DNA from: Knufia peltigerae
Lineage: Eukaryota; Ascomycota; Eurotiomycetes; Chaetothyriales; Trichomeriaceae
Length of the DNA stretch: 64,000 bases
Reading direction: 5' to 3'
NCBI GenBank assembly: GCA_030247855.1
Contig: JAPDRN010000003.1
Coordinates: 62,001-126,000 of the forward strand
In this document: piece by piece, positions 1 to 10,327 of the stretch
Layout: each line of letters starts with the position of its first letter
Numbering within the stretch: the first letter of the stretch is position 1
The notes under the pieces: generated by a model
What the model saw: the letters and a program-made list of their open reading frames with translations, nothing else
Database searches by the model: none
What the model was told of the DNA's origin: nothing
Position numbers and translations under genes: made by a program

Positions 1-919
1 ATCCTTCAAGCGAGCTTTGCGAAGTATGGACAGCATATTGTGATTGTCTCGTAGACAGGGACACGGGAAAGCGCCCTTAGCATGAGCTGCGCTGCATAAT
101 GTGTCTGCACCTTGGACTGTTGGTCTCGTCTGGGTAATGGGCCAAATGTTCTCGACGCTAAGTCTGCTGTAGAGACTCGTTGGGATATGTGCATGAACTG
201 TTTGTGTGCCTGATACGACGAATGATGCGTACCTGAGATCTTAGGCCGCAGCGCCATCAATCTGGGGCTGCAGCCGCTAAGCAGATTTGAGACAACGTGG
301 TCGCCTAGACACTTTCGAGGGCTCGTTACTGATGCAAGTATCACCGTCACCTTCACACTCGACTACCTGGTTCATGTCTTCGTCATTCCGTCAGTGACCT
401 TACGTCTCATCACCAAATAGTGTCTTCCAATGGCCTAGCAGGCGAAGGTGTATCTCAACTGAGAAGATGCAAATTCACACTCTGCAAGCCCTGCTGTAGT
501 AGCCGAGCATGCCAGCACCTCCTCCTCTATCATCGTTCAAGATCGCGAGTGGGGAGGCGTTGAAGAGCATTGGTACTAGGCAAGGCAATATCTTCCTGAT
601 ATCCGGGCGCGGCATATGCTTTGTGCCCCTGATAGCGGATGAACATCATGACACCTTGTTGATGGCCTGCGACCGTGGAAGAGAAAAATCAATTCAATCT
701 CACTTTCGTTTCACCAGGTTGTCGCCAGGTTTTCACATCCAGGATACGCGCCCACCTCCTGTGTGCCAAGGAGAATATCTAGTGATATAAAGGTACATCT
801 ACTCCTCTACATTCACACCCACATTGCAACTTTTTTCTTCCACCCTCCCTACCTTTGAATGCCTTTGTTATCTGTCCAACTCGGTGCTCGCAATGCTCAG
901 GTCTGTTCTTCACAAAAAC
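1..919. other. Upstream region, no supported gene
   Basis: The first 919 bases hold only short open frames (for example a 93-codon frame at 509-790 with an ATG) that show no recognisable domain. They lie directly before the GNAT gene and may be promoter and 5' leader. I see no RNA gene or repeat here. Confidence 0.4.
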
Positions 920-3628
920 ATGGAAACCTCTTACTCCAACAAGCATGGCACCTCTTCGTCTAAGGGAGAGGCCTGGAAAGTGGTCGGTGATCAACCAGCC
1001 AGCAATACTCCTTCCACTTCCTGTATCGCAACAAGGACTTTGACGCCGCAAAGTTCGCAACAGGGACCGGTCTTCGCTTCTCTTTCGGAACCAAATCCTT
1101 CCCAAGAGCATTGTGTGCTGTCGTCGTCTCAAGGTTCCAGTTCCATTGACATACCTGGCTTCGATAAGAGAAGCTACGGACACCCCTCGCAGCCGCCTGC
1201 CGTACGCAAAACAGGTCAAAGCTCGAACGCTCCGGACTTGAAGCAGGCAGGCCCATCTTTCTCCAGAGAGGATAAATCACTTAACAATGTCCGCAAAGAA
1301 GCTGCTACAAATTCATCTTGGGTGGATGTACATTCTGGAAAAGCACAGCTGATGACCCATCCAAGTAGCTCACATGACCGAGGAATTGCACAAAATATGT
1401 CAACACGAGCAAGCGATAAGAAGGCCGCGACCTATGATAGCTTGAAGCAAGAGGGGGAAAGTCCAGAAAGTGTCATCAAACGACTGCAAGAAAATGGTCT
1501 TCGGGAAGCAAATGTGCGCATGAGACGAAAGGCCAAGGGCGAAACTGTGAACACAGGACTGGCAACTCTTGACTTTTTGCGAAGGCCCATCTCTCCAGCC
1601 TTCACTGAACATCTCATGACGTCCAATGGCACAACTCCGCTAAACACCGGAGTAGTGTCGGAGGATCAAAACACACCGAAACGTCGTCAACCCAATGCTC
1701 AAAGAGAAGAGCACATCTCAAAAGAACCCGCAGAGTGGAAAGTTGTGCATGGCAGCCAAACGTTCTCTCCAGAAGGTCTCAACAATGTTCGAGCAGAAGC
1801 TGATGATCCCTCAGAATTCGCTGTTCCGGATGCGTCTGGCAATCCCATCGACTCGGCAACAAGTAGAGGCATTCATAACTCTTCAGACGAAATTGACTCT
1901 GCCCAAACAAACACAAATCCCACCTCCCAGCCATCTCTGGTTAAAACTCCGTACCAACCCTCTGCAGCTCGCAGACGTCGTGGGACATGTGCGCAAAAAT
2001 GGGCGAGATCCTGGGAAATGAAACCTCCGTCGTTCCACCCTGACAGCAATGCTGAAGGCACAGAAACCAGCAATGACGATTCCATCACCCCAATGGCTTG
2101 GGCCAATGATGGCGAAAATGGCACCGTCGCCAAGCGAAGAGAGCCCCCAAATGACAAGTGTGATCTTATTGGGTGGGATGGGCAAATGCAACCGCCTCCA
2201 GTGGACTGGGAAAGCCGTGCTCAATATCACAGCAGCAACCCGAATTTCATCAGCGGCCTTGAGGGATGGCTGGGCGCTAATACTGTACGAATGATGCACA
2301 AGGTTCGCTGTTCTTTGCAGGCTGGTCAAATACAGGACTCAAGCTCTGAGTTCGAGTTTGAGGCGCTTCCTGTCGAACAAGTGCAGGACATCACAAGGCA
2401 TCCTGATGGCATCGGCTTCGTCTCAAGAGGCACAGTACTCACCAAGGAAAATGCAAGATACTTTGGATGGGTCGAAGGCGGCGAGCTACCCGAGTTGGAG
2501 TCTTTGCCAGATTTTGAGGCTGTCACCATTCTCGATACGGATGATTTCGAGACAATGAAATACAGAGAAGAAACTGCTGACAAATTTGTCACCCGAACTA
2601 TGCAGCATCATGAGCGTCAACAAACAGAGCTTGAGGCTCGGCGCGTATTTGCAGAGAATACCATGACCGAAATACAAGCCTCTCCCGAGCCGTTTGAGCC
2701 GAAACCCTTGAAGACAAACATATATCTTCGCCCAGCCGTCCGAAGCGACTACCCTGGAATGACTCGCATCTATAATTGGCATATTGAGCATGGGGTTCGT
2801 CCATCTGAACTCCAGGGGATAAATGAAGATGACATGGAGTTACGACACAACATATCCACCACAGCTCGCCTTCCTTTCATCGTTGCCGTGCAGCGAAATC
2901 GGAAGAATGCCAAACGCAAGCCTTCAAACCATCGCGTCAACCCAGATCACTCCATTCAAAACACCGACCCCGCCCACAATGCCGTAGTCAATGATGAGAA
3001 CATTATTGGATGGGCTTGTGCAACGGACTGGACAGCATCCCACTATGTTGAGACTACGACGGCCGAGCTAGAGATTTATGTCGCACCCAACTTCCGTCAG
3101 AATGGCGTGGGGCGGTGTCTTATGGACGCTCTCCTCGACGCTACTGACCGTGGCCACGTCAACAAGGGTGGCTACGACTTCCATGCTGCGCCGGAGATCA
3201 GACATCTGTACAATTCGGGTGGAGGTCGTGACTTGTCCAAGATTATTTTCCAAGTGCGCAGCTTCAGCAATCCAATCACTCCTGAACACAAGCACAGGCT
3301 CCATCTTGCGGCCGAGGCATCAAAGGACTGGGTTAACGCGGAGGGCTCGCTCTACGGCCGTGCCAACGGGTTGGATGCAAAGCGCAAGGCAGCAAAACCT
3401 CGAGAGGAAAAGAAAGACTTTAGCAAGGCTGCCAGAATCGACGACAGAGAAGACGACTACTCGATCTGGTTGAAGGAGTGGCTGGAAAGTTTCGGGTTTG
3501 AGGAAGAGGCATCCATCAAAAAAGTTGGTGCCAAGGACAAGAGGCTCGTGGACGTGCGATATCTTACCAAAGAAACGGCCTGGCAACCCGTGGACAACCA
3601 GATTCCAGATTTCAGAAATGGGTACTGA
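920..3628 (+). CDS. Long protein with C-terminal GNAT acetyltransferase domain
   Basis: Single-exon gene of about 902 residues if translation starts at the ATG at 920; an in-frame ATG at 893 is the alternative. The first ~590 residues are Ser/Thr/Pro/Asn-rich and look disordered. A GNAT fold follows at about residues 600-790: it opens with a strand ending in LRPAV, contains an acidic beta-4 strand (AELEIYVAP) and then the acetyl-CoA pyrophosphate loop RQNGVGRCLMDALLD, matching the R/QxxGxG/A motif A of the superfamily. A Lys/Arg/Asp-rich tail follows and the protein ends with a Trp-rich stretch. Known of the family: GNATs move an acetyl group from acetyl-CoA to an amine; the substrate cannot be told from sequence. 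The long disordered N-terminus suggests a nuclear or regulatory role, which is inference. No introns are needed. Codon use looks like the neighbours. Confidence 0.85.
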   Translation: METSYSNKHGTSSSKGEAWKVVGDQPASNTPSTSCIATRTLTPQSSQQGPVFASLSEPNPSQEHCVLSSSQGSSSIDIPGFDKRSYGHPSQPPAVRKTGQSSNAPDLKQAGPSFSREDKSLNNVRKEAATNSSWVDVHSGKAQLMTHPSSSHDRGIAQNMSTRASDKKAATYDSLKQEGESPESVIKRLQENGLREANVRMRRKAKGETVNTGLATLDFLRRPISPAFTEHLMTSNGTTPLNTGVVSEDQNTPKRRQPNAQREEHISKEPAEWKVVHGSQTFSPEGLNNVRAEADDPSEFAVPDASGNPIDSATSRGIHNSSDEIDSAQTNTNPTSQPSLVKTPYQPSAARRRRGTCAQKWARSWEMKPPSFHPDSNAEGTETSNDDSITPMAWANDGENGTVAKRREPPNDKCDLIGWDGQMQPPPVDWESRAQYHSSNPNFISGLEGWLGANTVRMMHKVRCSLQAGQIQDSSSEFEFEALPVEQVQDITRHPDGIGFVSRGTVLTKENARYFGWVEGGELPELESLPDFEAVTILDTDDFETMKYREETADKFVTRTMQHHERQQTELEARRVFAENTMTEIQASPEPFEPKPLKTNIYLRPAVRSDYPGMTRIYNWHIEHGVRPSELQGINEDDMELRHNISTTARLPFIVAVQRNRKNAKRKPSNHRVNPDHSIQNTDPAHNAVVNDENIIGWACATDWTASHYVETTTAELEIYVAPNFRQNGVGRCLMDALLDATDRGHVNKGGYDFHAAPEIRHLYNSGGGRDLSKIIFQVRSFSNPITPEHKHRLHLAAEASKDWVNAEGSLYGRANGLDAKRKAAKPREEKKDFSKAARIDDREDDYSIWLKEWLESFGFEEEASIKKVGAKDKRLVDVRYLTKETAWQPVDNQIPDFRNGY

Positions 3629-5149
3629 ACATTCCAAATTTTGACCCTGCTGGCTTGAGTGGCATAAGTTCTGGTGTTGCGTGATCGTCCAGGACATGAT
3701 CACAATGCAAAGTAATGCACAGATGCAATGCTTCCAAAAGATTCATCGGCCTTTGACCGTTCTTAGGAAGGAAACATTCATCATCGGTTGAAAACCACCA
3801 GTGATTGCGACTCCTTCTGCGACCGTCAACCATCAACTTCAACCTGCAACCTCGACTCGAGTATGAAATACTCCTTGTATTCTCATCTGCACGGTACTAA
3901 ATCCGCCAAAACCAAAAAAATTTCACATTCATCGGTTTCAAAGCAAGCATTTGTCAATTCGGGTTCGAATTGGACTTTCACCTTTTCTTGCCCATATGCA
4001 CATCAAAACTCTTTCCCTGAAATATCAAGTTGTGCCGATTTCATCAGCAAAGCGATTCGTTTTAGTCGCGACATGGGTTGAAAGGAGCTCAGGACAAACC
4101 GAAAAGAAACGAGCTCATGGATCAATGAAAAACAGGCTGGAATTATTAGAGCTTGGTACTCAAACGTAGAAGGATTTCATTACCAGGCATCATATCTCCT
4201 CTCCTTTCACAGAGGGGAAGTCGAGTGCTGTGAGAGCTGGTTTCTCTTTCTTTTTGTAACTCGGCGTGGTTTCAGCGTAACATAGCGAAGGTAACTTCGA
4301 ATGAAAAAAAAAACAATTGTAATGAAAGATAAAGCAAAGAATGCACGTCAACTCGTGATGGAAACTTTTCTTTTCTCATGCGGTTACGAGTAGTATGACG
4401 TTTGATGGTCTTACCGACTCGATTGTGCTATTAGTTACCCAAGTAAAAGCCATGAATGAGGAAAGACTAGATGACAGGGTAGTACGTCGACAGTATTGGT
4501 TTTGTATGTTTGTTTACGCCTCCAGTGGAGATGAGAGAGGGAGTACTGTACTCGTAGGGGAGTTTATGCAAAGCACGCTCGAAGGAGTTGCGTGATCGAG
4601 TTGCGGCTCAATTCCAGCCTTGAGATTGTCATATGTCATTATTGACATGGAAAATTCACCGGGGTCATCCGTCTGGTAGGTAAGATAAGTAATTCCCGAG
4701 GTTCAACTCGGAATATACCTGGGTATGGTACGGAGAGTAAGAGTATCGACGGGGGATACAACTGGCAGACCAGAAAAAACAATAAGATCAGGGAGGGGGG
4801 GGGGCGATTCTCGTCAATTGTGACGACACGAAACTCATCAAAGCCACAGTAACATATTGTACACATGTCAAAAGTCCACAAAGTCATCAAATACCGACTA
4901 CGAAATCGAATTCCCCCTGAGCGAGAAGCGAGTACGAGGAGATAACCATGTCTCTCGATCAAAAATATCATCCAAACACATCGGTGAAGGCGAGAAGAAA
5001 CAGCAAAAAGAAAAAAAGAAAAAAGAATAGGTATCTACTAAAGATGATGACTTGCAATTTGTTGGTCACCTTTTGTCCACCTTCCATGTAGGTAGATGAG
5101 GGAAATCGTTCACGGTGGCCGACGAGGTGGTCAAAGTGAGACCAGGGCA

Positions 5150-5159
5150 TACCTAGGTA
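5150..5159. promoter_or_regulatory. TACCTAGGTA palindrome, copy 1
   Basis: Perfect 10-base inverted repeat, followed at once by a further AGGTA. A second perfect copy sits at 31533 in the Mdv1/chorismate mutase promoter. The function is unknown; a dimeric DNA-binding protein site is possible. Confidence 0.35.
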
Positions 5160-5354
5160 GGTATTGTAGTCGCATGCACAGTGTATGGTAAAAAAAAAGG
5201 ATGCTGAGCCAAACAAACACGTATGTATCATTGTTGTCAAAGGGAAAAGGGGGTTGCATAATGGCCAGCTCTGGCCCAGAATAAAGCCCTACGAGCACGT
5301 TACGTACATGCAGTAGAGTTCAGCCAAGGTTTACTGTTGTAGAGGTTGCTGGAC

Positions 5355-5363
5355 TACGGAGTA
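5355..5363 (+). promoter_or_regulatory. TACGGAGTA intergenic word, copy 1
   Basis: Perfect nonamer in the gene-free stretch before the Csx1-like gene. It is one of five perfect copies found by eye in the window, all outside recognised coding sequence. The function is unknown. Confidence 0.4.
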
Positions 5364-7473
5364 CTCAATGCAGAGCAAAGGGTCGGAGGAATTATTGCGC
5401 ACCTCTGCAGCATGCATGCATCTCGTAAGAAAGGTCTTGTGGGACGGTGGCTTGAGGCTAAACGCCAGGGAGAACAAAACGTCGGTTTCGCGGAGTAACT
5501 ACAGTACAGCGGTAGCCCGAGTGAAGCTGTCCCCGTTGAGTGTGGGATGACTGGACAGGGGCCGAGAAGGCTGCTGTTTGGGCCTAGAGCCTCGTGCCTA
5601 GAAGATACCAGGTTTGTACTACAGTCCTTTTGACAGGGTAAAATGTAATACGTACCTTACTGTCCTCCGTAGCAGGTTTTGTCAAGCAGAGGGACGAGAG
5701 CGAAAACTTCCGACGCTTTCCTCAGCTGGCGATTCTTCACCCCCCACTAAGGCTCAACCAGGCTCACTAAAGGCTTGTTAGGCTCAATGGAACCTATCGT
5801 ACGTCAGCTTTGACCCGGAACTTCCTGGATCGGTTGAGGTTTCCGCCCTTGCGGCATGCAATTGTGAAACCCGTGCTCTTGTCTACGCTATCGAGACCTG
5901 CCAAGTTCTTCAAAGCGACTCTTCACCTTGTGTATTCATGCCTCAGGGGCGCCAGGCAAGTGTCTTTCTTCAGACCAGACACCAGCCACCCAACCGGGGT
6001 CCCTCTTTCGTCTTTTTCGAGCTCGTCCGAAAGGGGCTTCGCTACCGCGGCAAAATGTCGATAGGCGAGACCGGCGCCAGGACGATCAGTCCTTTGGTGA
6101 TTCGGATATGCAGGTCATTTGTACCGATTGGGAGTAGATTGACTGATTGGCTTGATCGCCTTTTTTCGTGCCTTGCTCATCCTTTCCGGTACGAGGTGCG
6201 TAATATACAAACAGCTTCTGCGACACAACGAACAGCTTCGGTTTAGTGATGTCTGTCCGCAAGTACAGTATACAGTAATATTGAGCGTGCAGGAGTGGCA
6301 GGTGTCAGACACTAATGACAAGCTCGTAGTCAGGGGCCTTGACCAGCCTGCCGCTCCCGCGTGCTTCTTGGGCGATGATTCAACCCGTGCGTGTAGTTGT
6401 CATCATGGTCTTCCCCAACTCCTCTGGCTTCCTGTGGTCGTCCCTCATTTTGGCTTCTCGAGATACTTCGGGGCAGAACACGATCGAAGAGCTTGAACCA
6501 ATAGTGGAGTCAGCTCGGGCTGGTAGCCCGGTGAAGAGGAGCAAATAGCTGTTCAGTATCGCGCTTTGACAGGGGTCTCTCATAGTGGCGCAATAGTACC
6601 AGCTGTCTTTTTGGGCTCCGGGGGGCCTCCTTTGGTGCAAGATTGAGCTCGATCGAGTTTGGGGGAGCACAAGATAGTTTGCTGCTAGTTCGTTAGGGCA
6701 ACAGAAGAGGAGGGGTAGGTTTTTTTTTGAGAGACGGATATCACGGTCTGATAGCGTTCTTCGGATGAGACAGATGACCGGACATGTCAGCACGTTTGGA
6801 CGACAAGTCGAAGCGAGGGACGAGAGCGGGACCATGTGCGGTATGTGTCGAGGGCGCCGAGTTTTCGCGATGAATATTTGGGCGTGAAGAGAATTCAGGG
6901 AATAACCTTCACATTGTGGTGCAGATACTAGACGCGTGAAGATTTGGGGGGGTACGAGAGCCCTACTGTAGGTGGGAGGTGCATGCAGTTCGGTGCCTGC
7001 ATATCGAGACTTCCAGGCATGAAGCTAAAGTGGCCAGCTGTGCAGGTGCCCAACTAGGGCCTAACTAGAGCCCCGAGGTGAACGCCAAAACTGTCGCGAT
7101 AGCCAGCCTAAACTGTGTGGGTGTAGTCTCCATCCCGCCCAGAGGCTCAGGCATACTGACCATCCTTCGCTTGCCTTTTCCCACTACAGAACTCCAAACC
7201 TTACCTCACTCGAGAATCCGCCTTCTTCCTCCACCTCCCACCACCATCCTGCTTTCTTTCTTTCTTCCTTTCTCTCTACCTATTCCCGCAACCTCACGCC
7301 CATATTTTGGTCTCCCTTGTTGTCTGCGCGTCTTCTTAGTGTTGCAGTGCTACTTGCTTTCCTGCTTACATCTGGCGCATCCTTTTGCTCTCGGAGTTTC
7401 TCGAGTTTGCCTGTCGAATCTGTCGCTTTGGCTGTGATTTGGCCCCCATTTAAACCACTGCGCATTTGATCCG

Positions 7474-8087
7474 GTACGTGCGACATTCTTCCTACACCAT
7501 TCATCTAGACCTTGAAGGCAAGAGGAGGATTGCTGGGCACAATGCGACAAACAAACTGCAGCTTGGCCATGTCAAACCGCGGCCGGAGGGGCCTGCTGGT
7601 GAGAGCGATGGTGAAGCCAAAGAACAACGTTGGACAGCTTCTGGAAAATCAAAGAGAATGTTTGCAAGCACGCAGATCTCTACTCGGCTCGCATCTTTGC
7701 CTAGGGCCAACTTTGGCGCAGCAGGTTGACATGAATGTGAATGACTCTGGCTAACCTTTACTCACCTAGACTTCACATATTCACTCACATTCGATTCTCC
7801 AAGAACCATTCGTACCGCTTCCGCACCTTGCACCCTTTCAAGATCGCTCTTAGGGATATTGTTCTCTGCACTAAAAGCTGTTGAACTTTGATCATAATAC
7901 TTTCAATACTTCGGTGCGAAACATCTTTCGTGACCTCTCACATTCAATTCACCTTTGGTACGTGTCACTCAGCCGCGCGAGGTGCCAACAGAGTCCTTTC
8001 ACAAGAACATGGATTGTTGCAATGCCTCTTCTTCTGACCAATACTGACTCTTTTACAATAGAAATTTGCAACATTTGAATTCGTCAG
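7474..8087 (+). other. Possible leader intron of the RNA-binding protein gene
   Basis: A donor GTACGT at 7474 follows a pyrimidine-rich promoter-like tract, and an acceptor TCGTCAG at 8081-8087 lies 21 bases before the start codon. If used, this makes a roughly 610-nt intron in the 5' untranslated region. The short open frames between 7460 and 7750 would then be intronic. Inference only; a transcript read would decide. Confidence 0.3.
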
Positions 8088-8108
8088 TTCGATCTTTCGG
8101 GTTTCATC

Positions 8109-9423
8109 ATGTCTTTCGAAGGTTACGGTCAATTCCCGAACGCCCAACAAGATGGCGCGCCCGGATCAGTGCCTCCTCCACAGGATGGAGCTGCTCCAGG
8201 CCAGTCGGCCGATCCCTCAGCTCAGCAACAAATCGGTTTCCAGCCTCCCAACGTGAGCGGCACTCCTCAATCTGGCCCCGGGGCTGAAGGAAAAACCACT
8301 CTCTGGTAAGCAGGCTCGACTATCAGTTGATATCGTCGTTCCGAGACTGACTTAGTCTAGGATGGGCGAGCTCGAACCATGGGTTGATGAAAACTTCATC
8401 CGAAATCTTTGGTTCCAGATGGGTGAGCAGGTCAGTGTCAAGATGATCCGCGACAAGTTTTCAGGGTACGTGATAAATTCCCTCTCTATTCCTTCATGTC
8501 TCTGAACTCATGTTAGTAGCAACGCCGGTTATTGCTTTGTCGATTTCTCCACCCCACAGGCTGCTGCCAAAGCCCTCCAACTCAGCGGACAACCCATGCC
8601 CAATTCCAACCGCCCTTTCAAACTCAATTGGGCTTCGGGTGGCGGTTTGGCCGATCGACGTGACGACCGTGGTCCAGAGTTCTCAATTTTCGTTGGCGAC
8701 TTGGGCCCGGAAGTGAACGAGTATGTCCTCGTCTCTCTATTCCAGAGCCGCTTCCCTTCCTGCAAGTCGGCAAAGATCATGACCGATCCACTCTCTGGCA
8801 TGTCTCGTGGCTACGGCTTCGTCCGCTTTTCCGACGAAAGTGACCAGCAACGCGCTTTGACTGAAATGCAAGGTGTCTACTGCGGCAACCGCCCCATGCG
8901 CATCTCGACTGCCACGCCAAAGAACAAGGGAGGACCGATGGGTGGTGGTGGTGGTGGTGGCATGGGTGGCATGCCCGGCGCTGGTCCCATGGGCTATCCA
9001 CCAATGGGAGGACCACCGATGCCGTACTACGGTGGCCAGCAATCAATTCAGCCTATGAACCAATTCACCGATCCCAACAACACGACCGTCTTCGTTGGAG
9101 GTCTCTCGGGCTACGTTACCGAGGATGAGCTGCGCTCTTTCTTCCAAGGCTTTGGCGAGATTACATACGTCAAGATTCCACCTGGAAAGGGCTGTGGCTT
9201 TGTCCAATTCGTCCAACGCCATGCCGCTGAGATGGCTATCAACCAGATGCAGGGCTATCCTATTGGGAACTCGCGCGTCCGTCTCAGCTGGGGCCGAAGC
9301 CAGAACAATTCGGGACCGGCCGGCACACCATACCGCCCTGCACCGCCTCCGCCCATCTACCCTTCAATGGGCATGCCTCCTGCTCACTCGTACGGCAACT
9401 ATGCGCCGATGAAGGTTGGTTAA
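8109..9423 (+). CDS. Three-RRM mRNA-binding protein, Csx1/Nam8/Ngr1 type
   Basis: Three coding exons: 8109-8305, 8361-8465 and 8517-9423, giving about 402 residues. Joining them restores an unbroken RRM1 (exon 2 starts GELEPWVDENFIR; exon 3 opens with SNAGYCFVDFS, an RNP-1-like strand). RRM2 carries the RNP-2 strand SIFVGDLGPEVNEYVL and RNP-1 SRGYGFVRF; RRM3 carries TTVFVGGLSGYVTEDELRSF and KGCGFVQF. A Gly-rich linker made by GGT repeats (about 8940-8980) separates RRM2 and RRM3, and the C-terminus is Pro/Tyr/Met-rich. Proteins of this type bind AU- or U-rich mRNA and act in splicing or stress-related mRNA stability (Csx1 in fission yeast, Nam8/Ngr1 in budding yeast). The order and sequence are close to what I recall of the Aspergillus orthologue. 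The extreme C-terminus may be longer if an intron starts at the GTTGGT at 9415. Confidence 0.93.
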
Positions 9424-10327
9424 ACCTACCTCGTTGATGTATAACAGGCTGACGTGCGGGATCTAGTGAACATTGAGCATGTTGGCACTCCAGGCGTTCG
9501 TCCATTCTTCCTCTTCCGTTTGGAGCGGGAAAATACGGTTTCTTTTGTCGTTGTGAGCAGTGCAATCACTTTAGCGTCATTAGTTGGTATGGGAGGGTGT
9601 TTGTCAACAAAAGTTCTATTCTATTTCGTTTCACGATGACCCCTTACCATCATCATTCTGCTGGATGGTTTGTTGGCTGTGTACAACAAGAACATGGCGA
9701 TTGACTTTTTGGTTGAGAGCGACGATACCGACGCATGACAAGCACGTTGTGTCCTTTGGAAGCAATTGTCGGCAAGGAATAGGAGCATGGACGGATCCTC
9801 AAGATTGCAATCGGTGATGATAGTCAGCTAGACTGACCAAGACGATGTTTTCTTTTTTGTCTCACATACATGGACCGCGTAGGTCTCGGGCTTCGAGCTC
9901 AACGATGTTGACGAAAAGTCTCCCTATTCCCATGAAGGGAATCAGGTACTACGTACACACGAATACGAACAGTACTAAACGGACGTGTTGATCGAGGCCT
10001 CGCCTATGCCTGAGTTATTATTCCCTGTAAAATTTCCGTTCGCACGCAATTCTCCGATTGCACGTGACCTGGCAGCCTCGTCAATTCAGCCTTGTAGAAC
10101 GCGTGAGGTCTTCTCCGCCTTCGATTGATCACCGAGCCTCGGAATGTCGTCTACTTCTCCAACTTTCGATAACCGACGTGGACTTTGTGATATCGCAGGA
10201 TATATCATTCCGTGCGACGTTTCCTCGTTTAATATGTAGGTCGCAAGTCTTGTAAGTGTCATTTTATCTAGCCGTGGATCTTTTCAGTCTTCTTTCTCGA
10301 TATTGAAGGAAGCGCTCAATCGTCAAC
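9424..10327. other. Intergenic: 3' region of RNA-binding gene and promoter of AtuA-like gene
   Basis: About 900 bases without a supported gene. It begins with the presumed 3' untranslated region of the upstream gene and ends with the promoter of the AtuA-like gene. The frame open at 9454-9639 could be a last exon of the upstream gene but shows no RRM-family feature. Confidence 0.4.

Larger units (their letters stand above)
3629..7450. other. 3.8-kb gene-free stretch
   Basis: No open frame here has a recognisable domain or convincing codon bias. Visible features are a run of ten G at about 4795-4804, a TACCTAGGTA palindrome at 5150, a TACGGAGTA word at 5355, a short cluster of the heptamer AGGCTCA near 5750-5790, and pyrimidine-rich DNA from about 7180 on. 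It separates the GNAT gene from the RNA-binding protein gene and probably holds the latter's extended promoter; a non-coding transcript cannot be excluded. Confidence 0.4.

Noticed and set aside
509..790. 93-codon ATG frame upstream of the GNAT gene
   Set aside because: No domain and no bias. It could be an upstream frame or a first exon but nothing supports either.
3955..3975. TTCGAA-containing segment resembling a tRNA T-loop/B box
   Set aside because: No A box or acceptor pairing at the right distance. The same holds for similar words at about 4698, 22537 and 23698; no tRNA gene was found.
6380..6835. 151-codon minus-strand ATG frame in the gene-free stretch
   Set aside because: Mixed composition with overlapping open frames on the other strand and no codon periodicity visible.
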